Source of the DNA: Rosellinia necatrix
Taxonomy: Eukaryota; Ascomycota; Sordariomycetes; Xylariales; Xylariaceae
Direction of reading: 5' to 3'
Assembly: GCA_021209875.1 (NCBI GenBank)
Contig: JAGYVD010000001.1
Location: 6,944,001-7,008,000, forward strand
Length of the DNA: 64,000 nt
Under the pieces are notes generated by a model. The model saw nothing but the letters and a program-made list of their open reading frames with translations. It searched no databases and had not been told where the DNA came from. The position numbers and the translations under genes are program-made. This document shows positions 29,782 to 40,872 of the stretch, piece after piece (positions within the stretch are counted from its first letter, which is position 1; each line of letters opens with the position of its first letter).

Positions 29782-31834
29782 ATGCCGTCGCTACATACGA
29801 ATGGAAATGGCGCCTCTGAACCACCACCGCTGAACAGAGCCGACGAGGTTGAAGATGTAAGTGCTACAGAAACCCCTCATTGCGCAAATCAGATCACATA
29901 ACGGGACTGTCCTGCCCCGCTCCAACCCATTCCCGGCAAGGGTCTCTACTTCATTGATGCTCGCAACCCGCCCTTTTCGCATAACTCATCTACTTGCCTG
30001 CCTACGAGTCTAACGCGACATGCAACGCAATGCGATAGCTCGTAAACGCCGTGACGGCGCTCATCGTGCCTCACATCCGGGCCGCAGACGAGGCGGCGGC
30101 GCTGCGGGCGCAGGGCGGCCTTGCCGGGGGAAGGGAAGGAGAGCCGTCGCGAAACGTGCTGGTGGAATCCCACCGCCCCGCAGACCTCGTGAAGCGTCTT
30201 GGATTCTCCCTGCCCGGGGGCCAGGGAAGAGGCAAGGACGGGCTGTTGGATGCTGTCCGGGACGTCTTGCGCTACAGCGTGAACACGTGGGATCAGGGGT
30301 TCCTGGATAAACTGTACTCGAGTACGAATGCCGTCAGTCGTCCACCCACACTGATCTCCCTCTCTCCCTCTGCCTCTTTTCGTTCTGAGATAATGGGAGC
30401 TGACCAGTGCGTGGTTGATCGTAGGTAGGAGTAGTATCTGACATGCTGCTCGCTGTACTAAATACGAATGTAAGTTCAGAGTATGGCACGATATTCCCCC
30501 CGTTGTTTATACCCCTATGTCTATTGAGATAAGCCCTGGCGAAAAAAAAAAACACCATCTCCGCGCGCGTCGAAGGAATAATAATAATAACCCAAGCATC
30601 CCCCACGCCTCCCACCCCACAGGTCCACGTATACCAGACCTCACCGTCCCTGACGGTAGTGGAGAAGACGACGTCGCGGGCGCTGGCGGCGCTGTTCGGG
30701 CTCGCGGGGCCGCGGGCGGGCGGCGTGACGTGCCCCGGCGGCAGCGCGTCCAACCTGACGTCGCTGATCACGGCGCGCAACACGCTGTACCCGGAGACCA
30801 AGGCGGCGGGGAACGCGGGGTTCGCGTTCGCGCTGTTCACGAGCGCGCACGGGCACTACAGCGTCGAGAAGGCGGCGACGGCGGCGGGCATGGGGTCCGG
30901 GAGCGTCGTCGCCGTCGCCGTCGACGGCGAGGGCCGCATGGTGCCCGCGGCGCTCGCGGCGGCCGTGGCGGCGGCCCGCGCGGCCGGGTCGACGCCGCTG
31001 TACGTCAACGCGACGGCCGGGACGACCGTGCTCGGCTCCTTCGACCCGCTCGGCGCCATCGCCGACGTGTGCGCGCGCGAGGGCCTCTGGCTGCACGTCG
31101 ACGCCTCCTGGGGCGGGCCCGTCGCCTTCTCCGCCGCGCACCGGCACAAGGTCGCCGGCGCCGCGCGCGCCGACAGCCTCACCGTCAACCCCCACAAGAT
31201 GATGAACGTCCCCATCGCCTGCTCGTTCCTGCTGACGCGGGACCTCGACGTGTTCCACCGCGCGAACACGCTACCCGCGGGTTATCTGTTTCACGGCGAC
31301 GATGAGGAGGATGATGACGACGACAACAACAACAACAACAACAACCACAACAGCGCTGGCGAAGAGGAAGGGGGTGACGGGAAGGAGAGGGAGTATTGGG
31401 ACCTCGCCGATCTGACGTTACAGTGCGGCCGGCGCGGCGACAGCCTCAAGCTGGCGCTCGCGTGGATCTACTACGGCGCGGCCGGGTTCGAGGCGCAGGT
31501 CGACCACGCCTTCGCGATGGCGTCGCTGCTCGCCTCCCTGGTCGAGGCCGCGGGGGACCTGGTCCTGCTGTCGAGCAACCCGCCGCCGTGCCTGCAGGTC
31601 TGCTTCTACCACGCGCCGGGCGGCGCCGTGGGCCCCGACGCCGCGGCCACCACGCGGCGCACGAGGGCCGTCGTCCGCCGCCTCGTCGACCGGGGCTTCA
31701 TGGTCGACTACGCCCCCGGCGATTTCGGCTGCTTCCTCCGGGCCGTGGTCAACTCCCAGACGAGGAGGGCTACCGTGGAGGGTCTGATGAAGGCCCTGGA
31801 CGAGGTCGGGAAAGAGGTTGGCGGTTCTTATTGA
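29782..31834 (+). CDS. Group II PLP-dependent decarboxylase (glutamate/cysteine-sulfinate type)
   Basis: A pyridoxal-phosphate decarboxylase of the group that includes glutamate, aspartate and cysteine-sulfinate decarboxylases. Four exons: 29782-29856, 30039-30332, 30425-30469 (45 bases) and 30623-31834. All are in phase, giving 541 aa. Motifs: HGHYS with the PLP-stacking His at about 214, DASWGG with the PLP nitrogen-binding Asp at about 298, and NPHKMM with the Schiff-base Lys at about 330. LQCGRRGDSLKL, typical of the animal GAD/CSAD branch, follows at about 393-405. Between YLFH and the YWDL segment is an insert of about 25 residues made almost only of Asp, Asn, Glu and Gly (GAC/AAC repeats). 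This is unusual because the region lies close to the active site. The last exon is extremely GC-rich. The substrate (glutamate, cysteine sulfinate or aspartate) cannot be decided from the motifs. Confidence 0.88.
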
Positions 31835-32215
31835 TAAGGGGGGGGCTGGCTGTATTCAGTCGCATGCAACGTACTAGATAGGTACTACAGGGGGAATAGA
31901 TGAACGGTAAAATTCTTTATAGTGTTTGTTGCATACATCCTGGCTCGGGGTAAGCTGCCTAGAGGCACTAAAGCCTCTTGAATGACACAAGAAGGAACGG
32001 GGCCATCATTCAACCCTCCATCCCAACTTGATCAAGATTTGTCCGTTTACCTGCTTGCTATTTACAGTGAACATGGGTATTCCGCATAGGAAACACAAAA
32101 AGGAACAAAAGAATTAAAAAAAAAAAAGAATCAAAACAATAAAGTATTTCGAGGTCGGAAACATTGTGTAGGGGGATGCAAAAAGTGGCCCGCACACAGT
32201 GAATTGAAAATCGAC

Positions 32216-32221
32216 AAAAAA
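32216..32221 (-). terminator. RNA polymerase III terminator of tRNA-Lys
   Basis: On the minus strand a run of six T follows the tRNA 3' end after about 40 bases. It is the first T run of useful length downstream. Confidence 0.5.
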
Positions 32222-32260
32222 GAGAGGCTCTCACTGTCACCAGTGAGGCATCGGGAATTG

Positions 32261-32333
32261 AGCCCGATGCGGGGGTCGAACCCGCAACCTTGAGATTAAG
32301 AGTCTCACGCTCTACCGATTGAGCTAACCGGGC
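32261..32333 (-). tRNA. tRNA-Lys (anticodon CTT)
   Basis: A 73-base cloverleaf on the minus strand without an intron. The acceptor GCCCGGT pairs with ATCGGGC (one G-U pair), followed by the discriminator T. The D arm TAGCTCAATCGG matches the A box, the anticodon stem-loop contains GACTCTTAATC with anticodon CTT, and the T arm is GCGGGTTCGACCCCCGC. CTT reads AAG, the preferred lysine codon in GC-rich fungal genes. Confidence 0.96.
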
Positions 32334-33221
32334 GTTTGGGGGGGTTCTTGTTGTTGGATTCCGAAGCGTCATTTGGTAATACGTAGTTCAAGGACTTTTT
32401 TGTGGGAGTGGAGTGGAAGATCGCCTCGTTTATTTGGTGGGTCTTTACAGCCCTCCTCTTTACAACACCCTACTGAGGGATTGAAGAGGAAAAAAAAAAC
32501 ATTGGTAATAATCTAGGGATGTAGCTAGCCGTAAAAACGAATCAGATCATGTAATCTAAATTTTCTTAAACATGGCCTATAGAATGTTGGTGATGCCCTA
32601 TTGATATATTGAAACCTTCGGGGAATATTGTTAATCTTAATGGTGTGTAGCCTTTGTTAAGGGGGGTCTGGTTGAATGGAATTTCTATTAGCAAGTAGAG
32701 TGTAAAGAAGACAACCTAATACTTGCTTACGAGGTGCATGTTGGCGCAAGGGATTAGCAGTAATGGTGGCCCTGTGTGAATGCACAAATCCTTGTCGCTT
32801 TTTCTTGACGATTCCTCTATTTGTTCCACAGGTTGGAAGTCATAGCTCGTCTTTGTCAACCCCTGATAGTTGTACGTGTTTGCCGACACTTCCTGATGTA
32901 TAGACCGAACATGGGAGATAGGTAGGCACATCAAAACTTTGATGCTCCCGAGCCGTAGTTTTGGGTAAACTTTCTCTAGGTTCCTATCCGAGTTATTGCC
33001 GACATCTCCTCTAGCACCAACCCTAGCTACATCCAATACCTCTCTGTCATGATCACGAGTATGACGCTTCCATTTCCAATTACCCCTATATATATCCTAC
33101 AACATAACCACCTGGACAATCCACACCACACATTTCGAGGGAATCTCTTAAGAAAGCCAGCTTCCTAACCCATCCGCCAACACCAAAAAGCCCAAAATCA
33201 CACACTTCATTGCCGTCCCTT

Positions 33222-34478
33222 TCACAAACCACGCAGCCAACGAATCCTCCCCCGCAGCGCCCGTCTCGTGATGCCGATATCGCCGGCCGACTCGAACCCG
33301 TGCGGCACGCCGGGCAGGAGGTGGAACTCGACCTGGACGTCGGCCTCCACGAGGCGCTGCGCGAACTCAGCGCACTCGTTCCTGAGTAGGTCGAGCCCCC
33401 CCACGTCGATATAGGTGGCCGGCAACCCCGTCAGATCCGACGCCCTGGCGGGCGCCGCGTACGGGCTGACGCCGCCGTTACTGTGCCCCGCGCCGGGCCC
33501 GAGATACGCGCGCCAGCACATGCGGATGTTCTGCAGGGGCATGGTGGCGAAGGCCAGGAGGGGGGAGCCCCCGGCCCCGCTGCCGCTGCCGCCTGACGAC
33601 AACGATACCAGCTTCGCAGCCGCGCGGTCGTCAAGCGTCGGGGACACGAGCACCTGGCTCTTGAGCGGCGGGTTGAGGCCCCGGTCGCGGGCCAGGAGCG
33701 CTGTCGCCGCCGCGAGGCCGCCGCCCGCGCCATCCCCCATGACCCCGATGCGCGCGCGGTCGAGCCCCAGCTCGGCCGCGTGCGCGTGCAGCCAGGTGAG
33801 CGCCGCGTAGCAGTCCTCCGCCGGCACGGGCGCCGGGAACTCCGGCGCGAGCCGGTACTCGACGCCGAAGACCTGCACGCTCGACAGCGCCGCGAGGCGC
33901 GCGAGCCGCGTTGCCGCGATCTCCACGCTGCCGGCGACCGTGCCGCCGCCGTGGGCGTAGAGGAGCGAGGGGAGCCCCGCGCCCGGCTCGCCGCGCAAGA
34001 TGGAGGACTTCGTCTCCGCTGCCACGGGGCTGAGCTGCGCCACGGTCACGAACCGCGTCACGCCGATGGTGGCCCCGTCCCGCGAGACGACATCGTTGTA
34101 CCGCACTCGCTGGATCGTCGGCTCTGGTGGCAGCTGCCCCCACGCCGCGCGTGCGAGGGCGTTGTTGTATTGCCGGAATTCGAGAACCGTCTCGCACGGC
34201 GGTATTCGTGCTTTCTCGCCCAGTGGTTCTCGCCAGGCCGCATATTCCGCGTCGTATCGTAAGGTCTTCTGCAGCCGTTGGGCAGCGGATCCGCGCGGCA
34301 CAATGAGGGCCCCTTCCGTCGTGATCGTAGGTTCACCGTCCTCTTTACGCTTCGTTTTGTCCCACACTACCACATAGCCGTTGGCCGTCGGGATGATACT
34401 ATCCTCTTCCTCTTCTTCCTCGTCTCCGGCTTCTTCATGGCGATGCTTGAGACGGGTTTTGAGAGTTTTAAGCCACAT
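33222..34478 (-). CDS. Alpha/beta hydrolase (HSL-type), nucleophilic Ser replaced by Gly
   Basis: A single-exon, 418-aa alpha/beta-hydrolase fold-3 protein of the hormone-sensitive-lipase/arylacetamide-deacetylase type. The first ~100 residues contain a Glu run (EAGDEEEEEED) and are not typical of the family core. The oxyanion-hole motif HGGG lies at 176-179. VEYRLAPEFPAP follows, as in active members. The usual nucleophile elbow G-D-S-A-G-G reads GDGAGG here (residues 248-253), so the catalytic serine position is Gly250 (GGC at 33729-33731). The acid Asp363 (GLDLLRNE) and His393 (VPHGFE) are present. It is therefore a probable pseudoenzyme or ligand-binding protein unless the base is a sequencing error. 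The frame is otherwise intact over 418 codons, which argues against simple decay. Confidence 0.85.
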   Translation of the reverse strand: MWLKTLKTRLKHRHEEAGDEEEEEEDSIIPTANGYVVVWDKTKRKEDGEPTITTEGALIVPRGSAAQRLQKTLRYDAEYAAWREPLGEKARIPPCETVLEFRQYNNALARAAWGQLPPEPTIQRVRYNDVVSRDGATIGVTRFVTVAQLSPVAAETKSSILRGEPGAGLPSLLYAHGGGTVAGSVEIAATRLARLAALSSVQVFGVEYRLAPEFPAPVPAEDCYAALTWLHAHAAELGLDRARIGVMGDGAGGGLAAATALLARDRGLNPPLKSQVLVSPTLDDRAAAKLVSLSSGGSGSGAGGSPLLAFATMPLQNIRMCWRAYLGPGAGHSNGGVSPYAAPARASDLTGLPATYIDVGGLDLLRNECAEFAQRLVEADVQVEFHLLPGVPHGFESAGDIGITRRALRGRIRWLRGL

Positions 34479-37400
34479 TGCGAAGACCTGCAGCTACTGC
34501 TCACTGGACCTAACTGGCTTGCAGGCTTGACAACCACGGGCCAAGCAAAGAACCCTATGCTGTTAAGCTTTGCCAGGGTCTGGCTCCTATGTATGTATCT
34601 TTAGGTGTTCGTCTGAATTTGAGATCCGATGCCAAGTACGATCGACCAAGGCAGGCACTTATACTATTGACCTGTTCGTTTGGTATCCTGACACTCCTTC
34701 CATTATGGTTATATCCCCTGTCTTCCCTTTTGCCGATCCACTCTCGGCGAGAATGACACCGGCGCATCCCGCCCCCTTTGTATACATATCTAGACATGAT
34801 AACGCATTGTATAACGTCTAGTCTCGGTCTGTAATAATCGCCAGCCAAAATGAAACGCTCGCTTCAACGTTCCTGACCGTCGGCCTCTCCAATGCCATGC
34901 GAGATCGGCGTGGCTGGGTCGAGACTGAAACTTCCCGGCCGGATAAAGCGTGAAAGCGCGAGGCCGCGATTGGGGTCGTAGATAAACCACTTAGCCTTAT
35001 TGGCTATCAATTTTGGTCCCAATCATTAATGCCACAATCATTCGAAGAGAAAACGGTCAACAGAAGATATATCCCGTGCTTCCTTTCTACCACATACTCA
35101 CGCCGGATTACCTAGCTCCTAGCTATGTTCGACCCGTATATTGAAATTCAAGCAACCATTGGGCTACTATCGACGAGGTCGCAGTAGATGGTCTTCCCGT
35201 CAATAGGGTACGATTTAAGTTTGAAAGCGTGCTTTACGCGCTCTATAATCGAAGAATGCTGGGGCCGGCAGTATACTTCGGCTTAGCATGTTATAATTGG
35301 GTGATTGTTTGCGTCAACCTTAGGTAGTTCTCGTGGGCAATGCTGTTCGGCACTCGAAATCATGTCTAACCTAGATACTAGAGGCTAACCACCGTTCTAA
35401 GGAGTGTTATATCTGTCGTGTGATCGTGGTCGAGCCATGTGCTTACCATGAACTTAAATAGCAACCAGCACGATAAATCCTCATCCCCTCGGGGTGATCG
35501 GGTGCGCCTCGAATCTAAACCTGGCGGTAACTTGGCTTGTAACCAGCCATAAGGTTACCATAATTTTGTGAAAGACAAGTGGCCCATTGCGGAACCCAAC
35601 AGACTTCATCAGGTTTTCTCATGTTCTTAGTGTGTCATTTTTCATGTCTACGCCGTTGGCCGTCTGGTCCCTTACGCCGATGCAAATAGCTACTGTCGGG
35701 TAGCTTCGCGCTATGCGTCCGAAGAAGTGCGCGTGAGAGAAAGCATGCCCGGCGAGGCAAATTGAGTTTCTCGTCTGTCAAGTGACTGACCCCGGCGACC
35801 TGTGATTGACAGTTATTCAACCGTCTGCGATGCCCTCGATAGGCTTCATACTTCCAGAATACGCCCGTCATATCACCGAAAAAAGGGGTCGCACACGATC
35901 CCACTGCCTGTCAAATAGAGTTCGAGTTGACGAGACATGTTGCTGGGGCGATACTTCTATATTTCGTAAGTCGTATATCACCGGAATGGCTCGATCTCTC
36001 GAGGACACGTCTTCGCGTCGCTCGAGGGCAGTGGCGGAAACGCGCTCGGGCTCGCACGAGTCATGGTGGTACGATATAGTACATCAGGCACCGGCTTAAC
36101 CCAGATAAAGGGAGGGCTCCAAAGGGTAGCTGCGGCCTAGATGAGTTTATTACCAACCAAGGAAGGATATACTTCCTATTTTGATATGCCTTTGACAACG
36201 GGCTGCTGAGCTAGGGGAGGCTATCGGCAGGCCCCATCGGCAAATAGCAAATACGCATTACTGTTTCGGGAGGGTTTGGTCCGGACGAGATGCGAGGCCG
36301 ATTAGGGGGAGAACCTAGGACGTACTGGATCTTGGGTCTCATATGTCCGTCTCCGTCCGTCCATGGAGGAAGGGGGTTATCTGGAAGAGGGAACGGCTGG
36401 TACGAGGGACATATGCCAATGAGCGTCGCCCGGGGCAGTCTCCATGCACTGGCGGTCTGATCATTGGATGGAGGTGCTTGGTACACCGCCGCGCTGGCAA
36501 GGTGACGTCGGCAGGCGCGGGGGCACATGCGGGTGCACATGGTAAACAGGAATCTGCGAAGATGGGGAAACGGATTTGGGAGAATTCGATATTCGATCCA
36601 GGGAGAATTAAGTCATATCGGTCGACCCGCTGGGCTATAGCGCGAACAGTGGGCCGAGGACCAGGGGGGGCCTCTGTCTAGCGGAGTCTAGCGGAGGTCT
36701 AGTGGAGCCTGACAAGCCACATTGTGGCGAAATGGAGGTGACTGCCCGTGAGACGAGTCTAATCCGCACGATTGATTGGCCGGAGGCTCAATACGGGCCA
36801 AGAGAAATTGTTAGGGAGCGAAGTACCGCGGCTGTGCTGGGTGTGCTGGGCGGCATAAAGCCGCCAGCGACGTTTTTGCCCCGGACACTTTGCTCCGGGC
36901 TCTAGCCTGCCAATTGAACGCCCCCACCCCATCGCCCATTTGCAAGACACAGTTCTCTAGCTGGTCCTGGAACAGGAAATGATTCTTAATCAAGCAACAG
37001 TCGGCCCAGTAGTTCGAAGGTAGCCCAGCCAAGTGGTTCTCGGACAAGCTGTCAAGCCCGTTTTACTATGTCACAGCATTAGCGGATTTGGGGAACCGAT
37101 CGAGAATTATGACGTGGATCGTGAATTCGGTACCTCGGGGGTGTAGCGAAATCCATGCCAAATCCATGCGAATACCACGGTCAGAGCCACGGTCGCCATA
37201 GCCTCCCAATAGCGACTCTAGTCAATGGTAGCTTAGGTGAGGGCTGGATGTTTCGAGCCGAAAAGGTCTCGAACGCATCTGTCGCCTTCACCCGCCTTCT
37301 CCTCCGCGGTGGTAGCTTATCGCACCGAACGAAGCGGGCTGGGAACATACCGTGGCGCTACCCCACACGTCGAGATTTGGTGTCAGACTAATCAACGCCC

Positions 37401-37649
37401 GGTATGTTGTACATGATGAGCCTATCTTGATTAAGCTGCTCACCTCGTTCTCGGACTATGAAGGACGGATTTGGGACGGATAGCCTGCGAAACCTTGGCA
37501 TGCTTAGGGAACAATGAATAGTAAACACTGATCAGCCGTGGCTTGACGTTTCACCGGAATCGGAATATCCCCAGCATTAACGATGCGCGCTTGCATGCAA
37601 TAGCAATATGGGAATTACATACCGCCTAGCCTACGGACCGATATGGTGT

Positions 37650-37740
37650 ACTAAGGTATTGGACTAAGGCATTGGACTGAGGCATTGGCATTAGACTAAG
37701 GTATGTAAGTAGGTATGTAAGTAGGTATGTAAGTAGATAT
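37650..37740. repeat. Short tandem repeats
   Basis: About four imperfect copies of ACTAAGGYATTGG are followed by three and a half copies of the 12-mer GTATGTAAGTAG. Both arrays are adjacent and look like simple-sequence expansion. Confidence 0.75.
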
Positions 37741-38336
37741 GTGGGCATGTATATGGGAGTAGTCTGAACGAACAAAAGAACGGGACGGATGCAGGACGAG
37801 CCGAGGAACGCTAGGCTAGCGAGCTCGTTCAGACTGGCCGGTTCATTCATATCTATCTACCTAATGTATGTACACTAGTGTATATGGGCAAAACAGCAAG
37901 TCGTGCTAGACTTTTGCCATCTATCGCAACGCCTAAGTATCCAATCGCCTGCCAAACAGGCACGCATTGGTGCTTTGCGGTTGGGAAACGACGTGTTCTC
38001 AGATCCAGGTGGGCAGCCGTGCTTGTTGAACCACCACAAACCAAAGCTGCCTAGATCGTCAGAGGCCGCTGATGCATACAGCCGTTCCCGCGTATAATCC
38101 CACGCAGCTGCCTATGTAGCTGTCTGTGAGGTGCTTCTCATCTGAAACACACAAAACCGATAATCCTGTACCTACTTCGCGTGCTATTTTCCGATGAAAA
38201 ATCCTATTTTATGTTAGGCTTGGCGCTACATCTATATGCTACCTAACCGTACCACAACCTGCAAGATCTAGTTAAATTTTACATGTTTTTCTTAATAAAT
38301 TCAAACATTAAACCTTTTTATTAAATATTTGCTAAA

Positions 38337-38937
38337 TGTCATGGCCCACAGCCATGATGGCCCTGATTGGCTCCCCGGCTAGGTGGGTGCAAGTACGAGG
38401 TGGTGAATGCGGCAGGCCAGTCACGTAGTGAATGGCCAGTGGTATGTACAAGTAGGAATTCTGGCCGTCGGCCCTGTATGTAGTTCTCTTCTTTCTTTGA
38501 CTTTAGTTTTTCTTCCCAATACAGAGGTATAGTTGGGCTCCGCACCAACTGCCACTATTGCAGCCATCACATTAGCGCTTAATAAATGTCTCACCTTCCT
38601 AATGATTAAATTTTTGTAACATTTTAATTTTTATTTGATTTTTAAATATTTACTTAAAGCGAACAGTTTATTTCTTCTTGTGACGGGCTATGCCTGAAGG
38701 TACACTTATCAGGGTAGCAAATAAGGTCTATTTTCTAGCTAAGTAGCGGAAGTTATGAACAGTGTGTGCGTGGCTCGTGAGACGTAGTTTTATAAGGCTG
38801 GTTAGTTCTAGCTGTACTAGTCCAGGTTCGGTGGTTAGTTCACGAGCCATTCGGCGATTGTTCGGGATGGGGGTATATGGCAGTTTGCCCGTATCGGCCC
38901 GTGCGCCGATACTTCCTTATGGGCACTGCCCATGACA
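38337..38937. mobile_element. Possible solo LTR (degenerate)
   Basis: A 601-bp segment begins TGTCATGG and ends CCATGACA, a perfect 8-bp inverted terminus of the TG...CA type found in LTR retrotransposons. It sits inside an AT-rich block, as expected for RIP-affected repeats. The flanking pentamers (CTAAA and CTTCT) do not match, so no target-site duplication supports it, and no internal retrotransposon genes are nearby. Confidence 0.3.
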
Positions 38938-40872
38938 CTTCTTACTGGATTTTAATACCTTATTATTTTTAACTCGTTAATAAATTTAAACAGTCAATTC
39001 ATTATTATTTACTCTTTATCAGATCCAGTAAATCGTGGTATAGTACCTAACATAGGTATTATCCATCTACCTAGGTACCTTAGGTAGGTAGTCTATAATT
39101 TGCTCTTGATCTGCCGATGCTACCTAGTGTTTTAGGAGTCGTGTTATTCCTATATGTTCGGTTAGTCTACATATAGTAGATATTACCACAACTTCCGCCT
39201 TTCTACCCAGGCAATATTCCCATAATTAAACATAGCCTCTATAAATGCCCAGCCTAGATCTTAAGAATACCTGCCGAGCCGAGAGTTCCTTCAAGTTTAG
39301 CTGGAGGGCGAGAAAGAGAGCTATATAGATGCCAAGAGTAGGTACTTGGGGATATTAACAGTGTACCTCGGTACTCGTGTGCAGGCGCTGCACCTAGGTT
39401 AAGTAGCATGGTTCATTCTAGACGTTGATACTACTACTACTAGGTTAAGTAGCATGTGTAGCCGAATTCCGCTAAACCGCTTTGGGATTCGAGCGGTACG
39501 CGATGCACTATCCGCCATGGGGTGCCGCCTTATCACCCCTGTTGTGTCTCGAAAGCTTAACAAATGGGCATTCCTTTTTTTCTTTGGAAGCCGAACCAAG
39601 CGTGCTCCTCCTGTTTCCGTACCGATCGATCGCAATGGCGTCCAGTGTTCATATGTTAGGTATCTATCTACCCCCGGCGTCAGCCGTCCTTGCATCCCTG
39701 GCATGTTGCTAGGCTGGTTGCTGCGAATGGCAGGCCCGCAACCACTTACTATCAAGTACTTCACTCAACTAGCATACTCGTATGTACGGGGTAGGTAGGG
39801 AGGGAGGGTAGGAGACAACTGGAATATCGGAGCCGGGAGCTCTCGTAGGTACCTTGAGCTACCAGGATTACTTGCTCCTATAGCGCCCCGGTCTGTTACA
39901 GCTAGCATACGCAATTCTGAGCTGTTGCTCCGCAGTGTAGCAGGTGACGCGATGCCGTGCTACCGTGCCGCGGTGCAACCATCCGTCATATCGCCGCCCC
40001 TATGCAGCTGTACCTACCTCCCTTCGCACTAGGATACCTCTTGGAAGTGGCGCCTGTGTAGAAGTTGGTCGTACTTACTAGATGTGATCTGCCTGCCCGC
40101 AAGGAGGCAGGAGATGCTACGTCATCCGGGACCGTTTATTGACTTAACATCCATTGATGCCCCTCTCTCCCTCCTGCACTTTTGGCTTCCTATTAATCCG
40201 CCCAATTACTATCACCTTGTATCTACGCCTCGTGCCTACCTGTCGTACTTACCTACCTACCTACTTACCTACACCTCAGACCTATCAAGCCTGCAACCTG
40301 CCCTTTTGTCTCCCGCCTCCTTTGTGACCTGAACGCAGCTTCTCCGATCCGTCTACATTCCAATCCTTCTATTCCAATCCGTCTATATGGCAGCGCTCCC
40401 GGAAGGAATCACCTAAAGAGATAACTCTCTTCTTGCCTGCCAGCCCGTTTCCCGAGCAGAATAGTAGGAATCGCAATAGTCAGGACGTGATCTCGACGAT
40501 CGAGCCGCCTTCACCGTTTAGGTTGACCATTCCAAGCGCACTACATTCTACCACCGACTGCAGCCAACCCTCCACTTACTCGCCACTGTGTACCAAACCT
40601 TGCGCGTACCGGGAACCGTGCATCTCAGCTCTCGACACCTTACCGTTACCGCGCCACCCGCCCGGAGCTTATACAGTTATACTCGGGGCCATTACGAGTA
40701 TACAAACAGCGCTTGCAACTCTATTTCAGTGACTCGTCCGGGAAATATCTCTTCTAGGAGCTTGCTGCTTTACCAATCACCCTATCGGTATATCGCTTTC
40801 TAGGGTTTTCTGCCCCCTTCCCCTTTGACAACCTTGGTTGCCTGCTCCCACCGTCACCAACAGGTCGTATTT

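Larger units (their letters stand above)
31835..33221. other. Intergenic region with a tRNA gene
   Basis: This gap lies between the 3' ends of the decarboxylase (plus) and the hydrolase (minus). Apart from the tRNA-Lys gene listed separately, nothing recognisable was found. A 106-codon minus-strand frame at 32716-33036 has no family features. Confidence 0.6.
34479..40872. other. Gene-poor, partly AT-rich intergenic region
   Basis: In 6.4 kb no gene could be supported. Contents: short tandem repeats (36675-36707 and 37650-37740), an AT-rich block at about 38150-39010 surrounding a possible solo LTR (38337-38937), a TACCTAGGTA cluster (39068-39090), an exact 17-bp direct repeat (39394-39410 and 39440-39456), and CT-rich leader-like DNA before the gene at 40873. 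Short frames in the interval lack recognisable domains. Confidence 0.6.

Noticed and set aside
30517..31305. 262-codon Arg-rich frame overlapping the decarboxylase
   Set aside because: It is a composition artefact of GC-rich exon 4; the decarboxylase frame carries all catalytic motifs.
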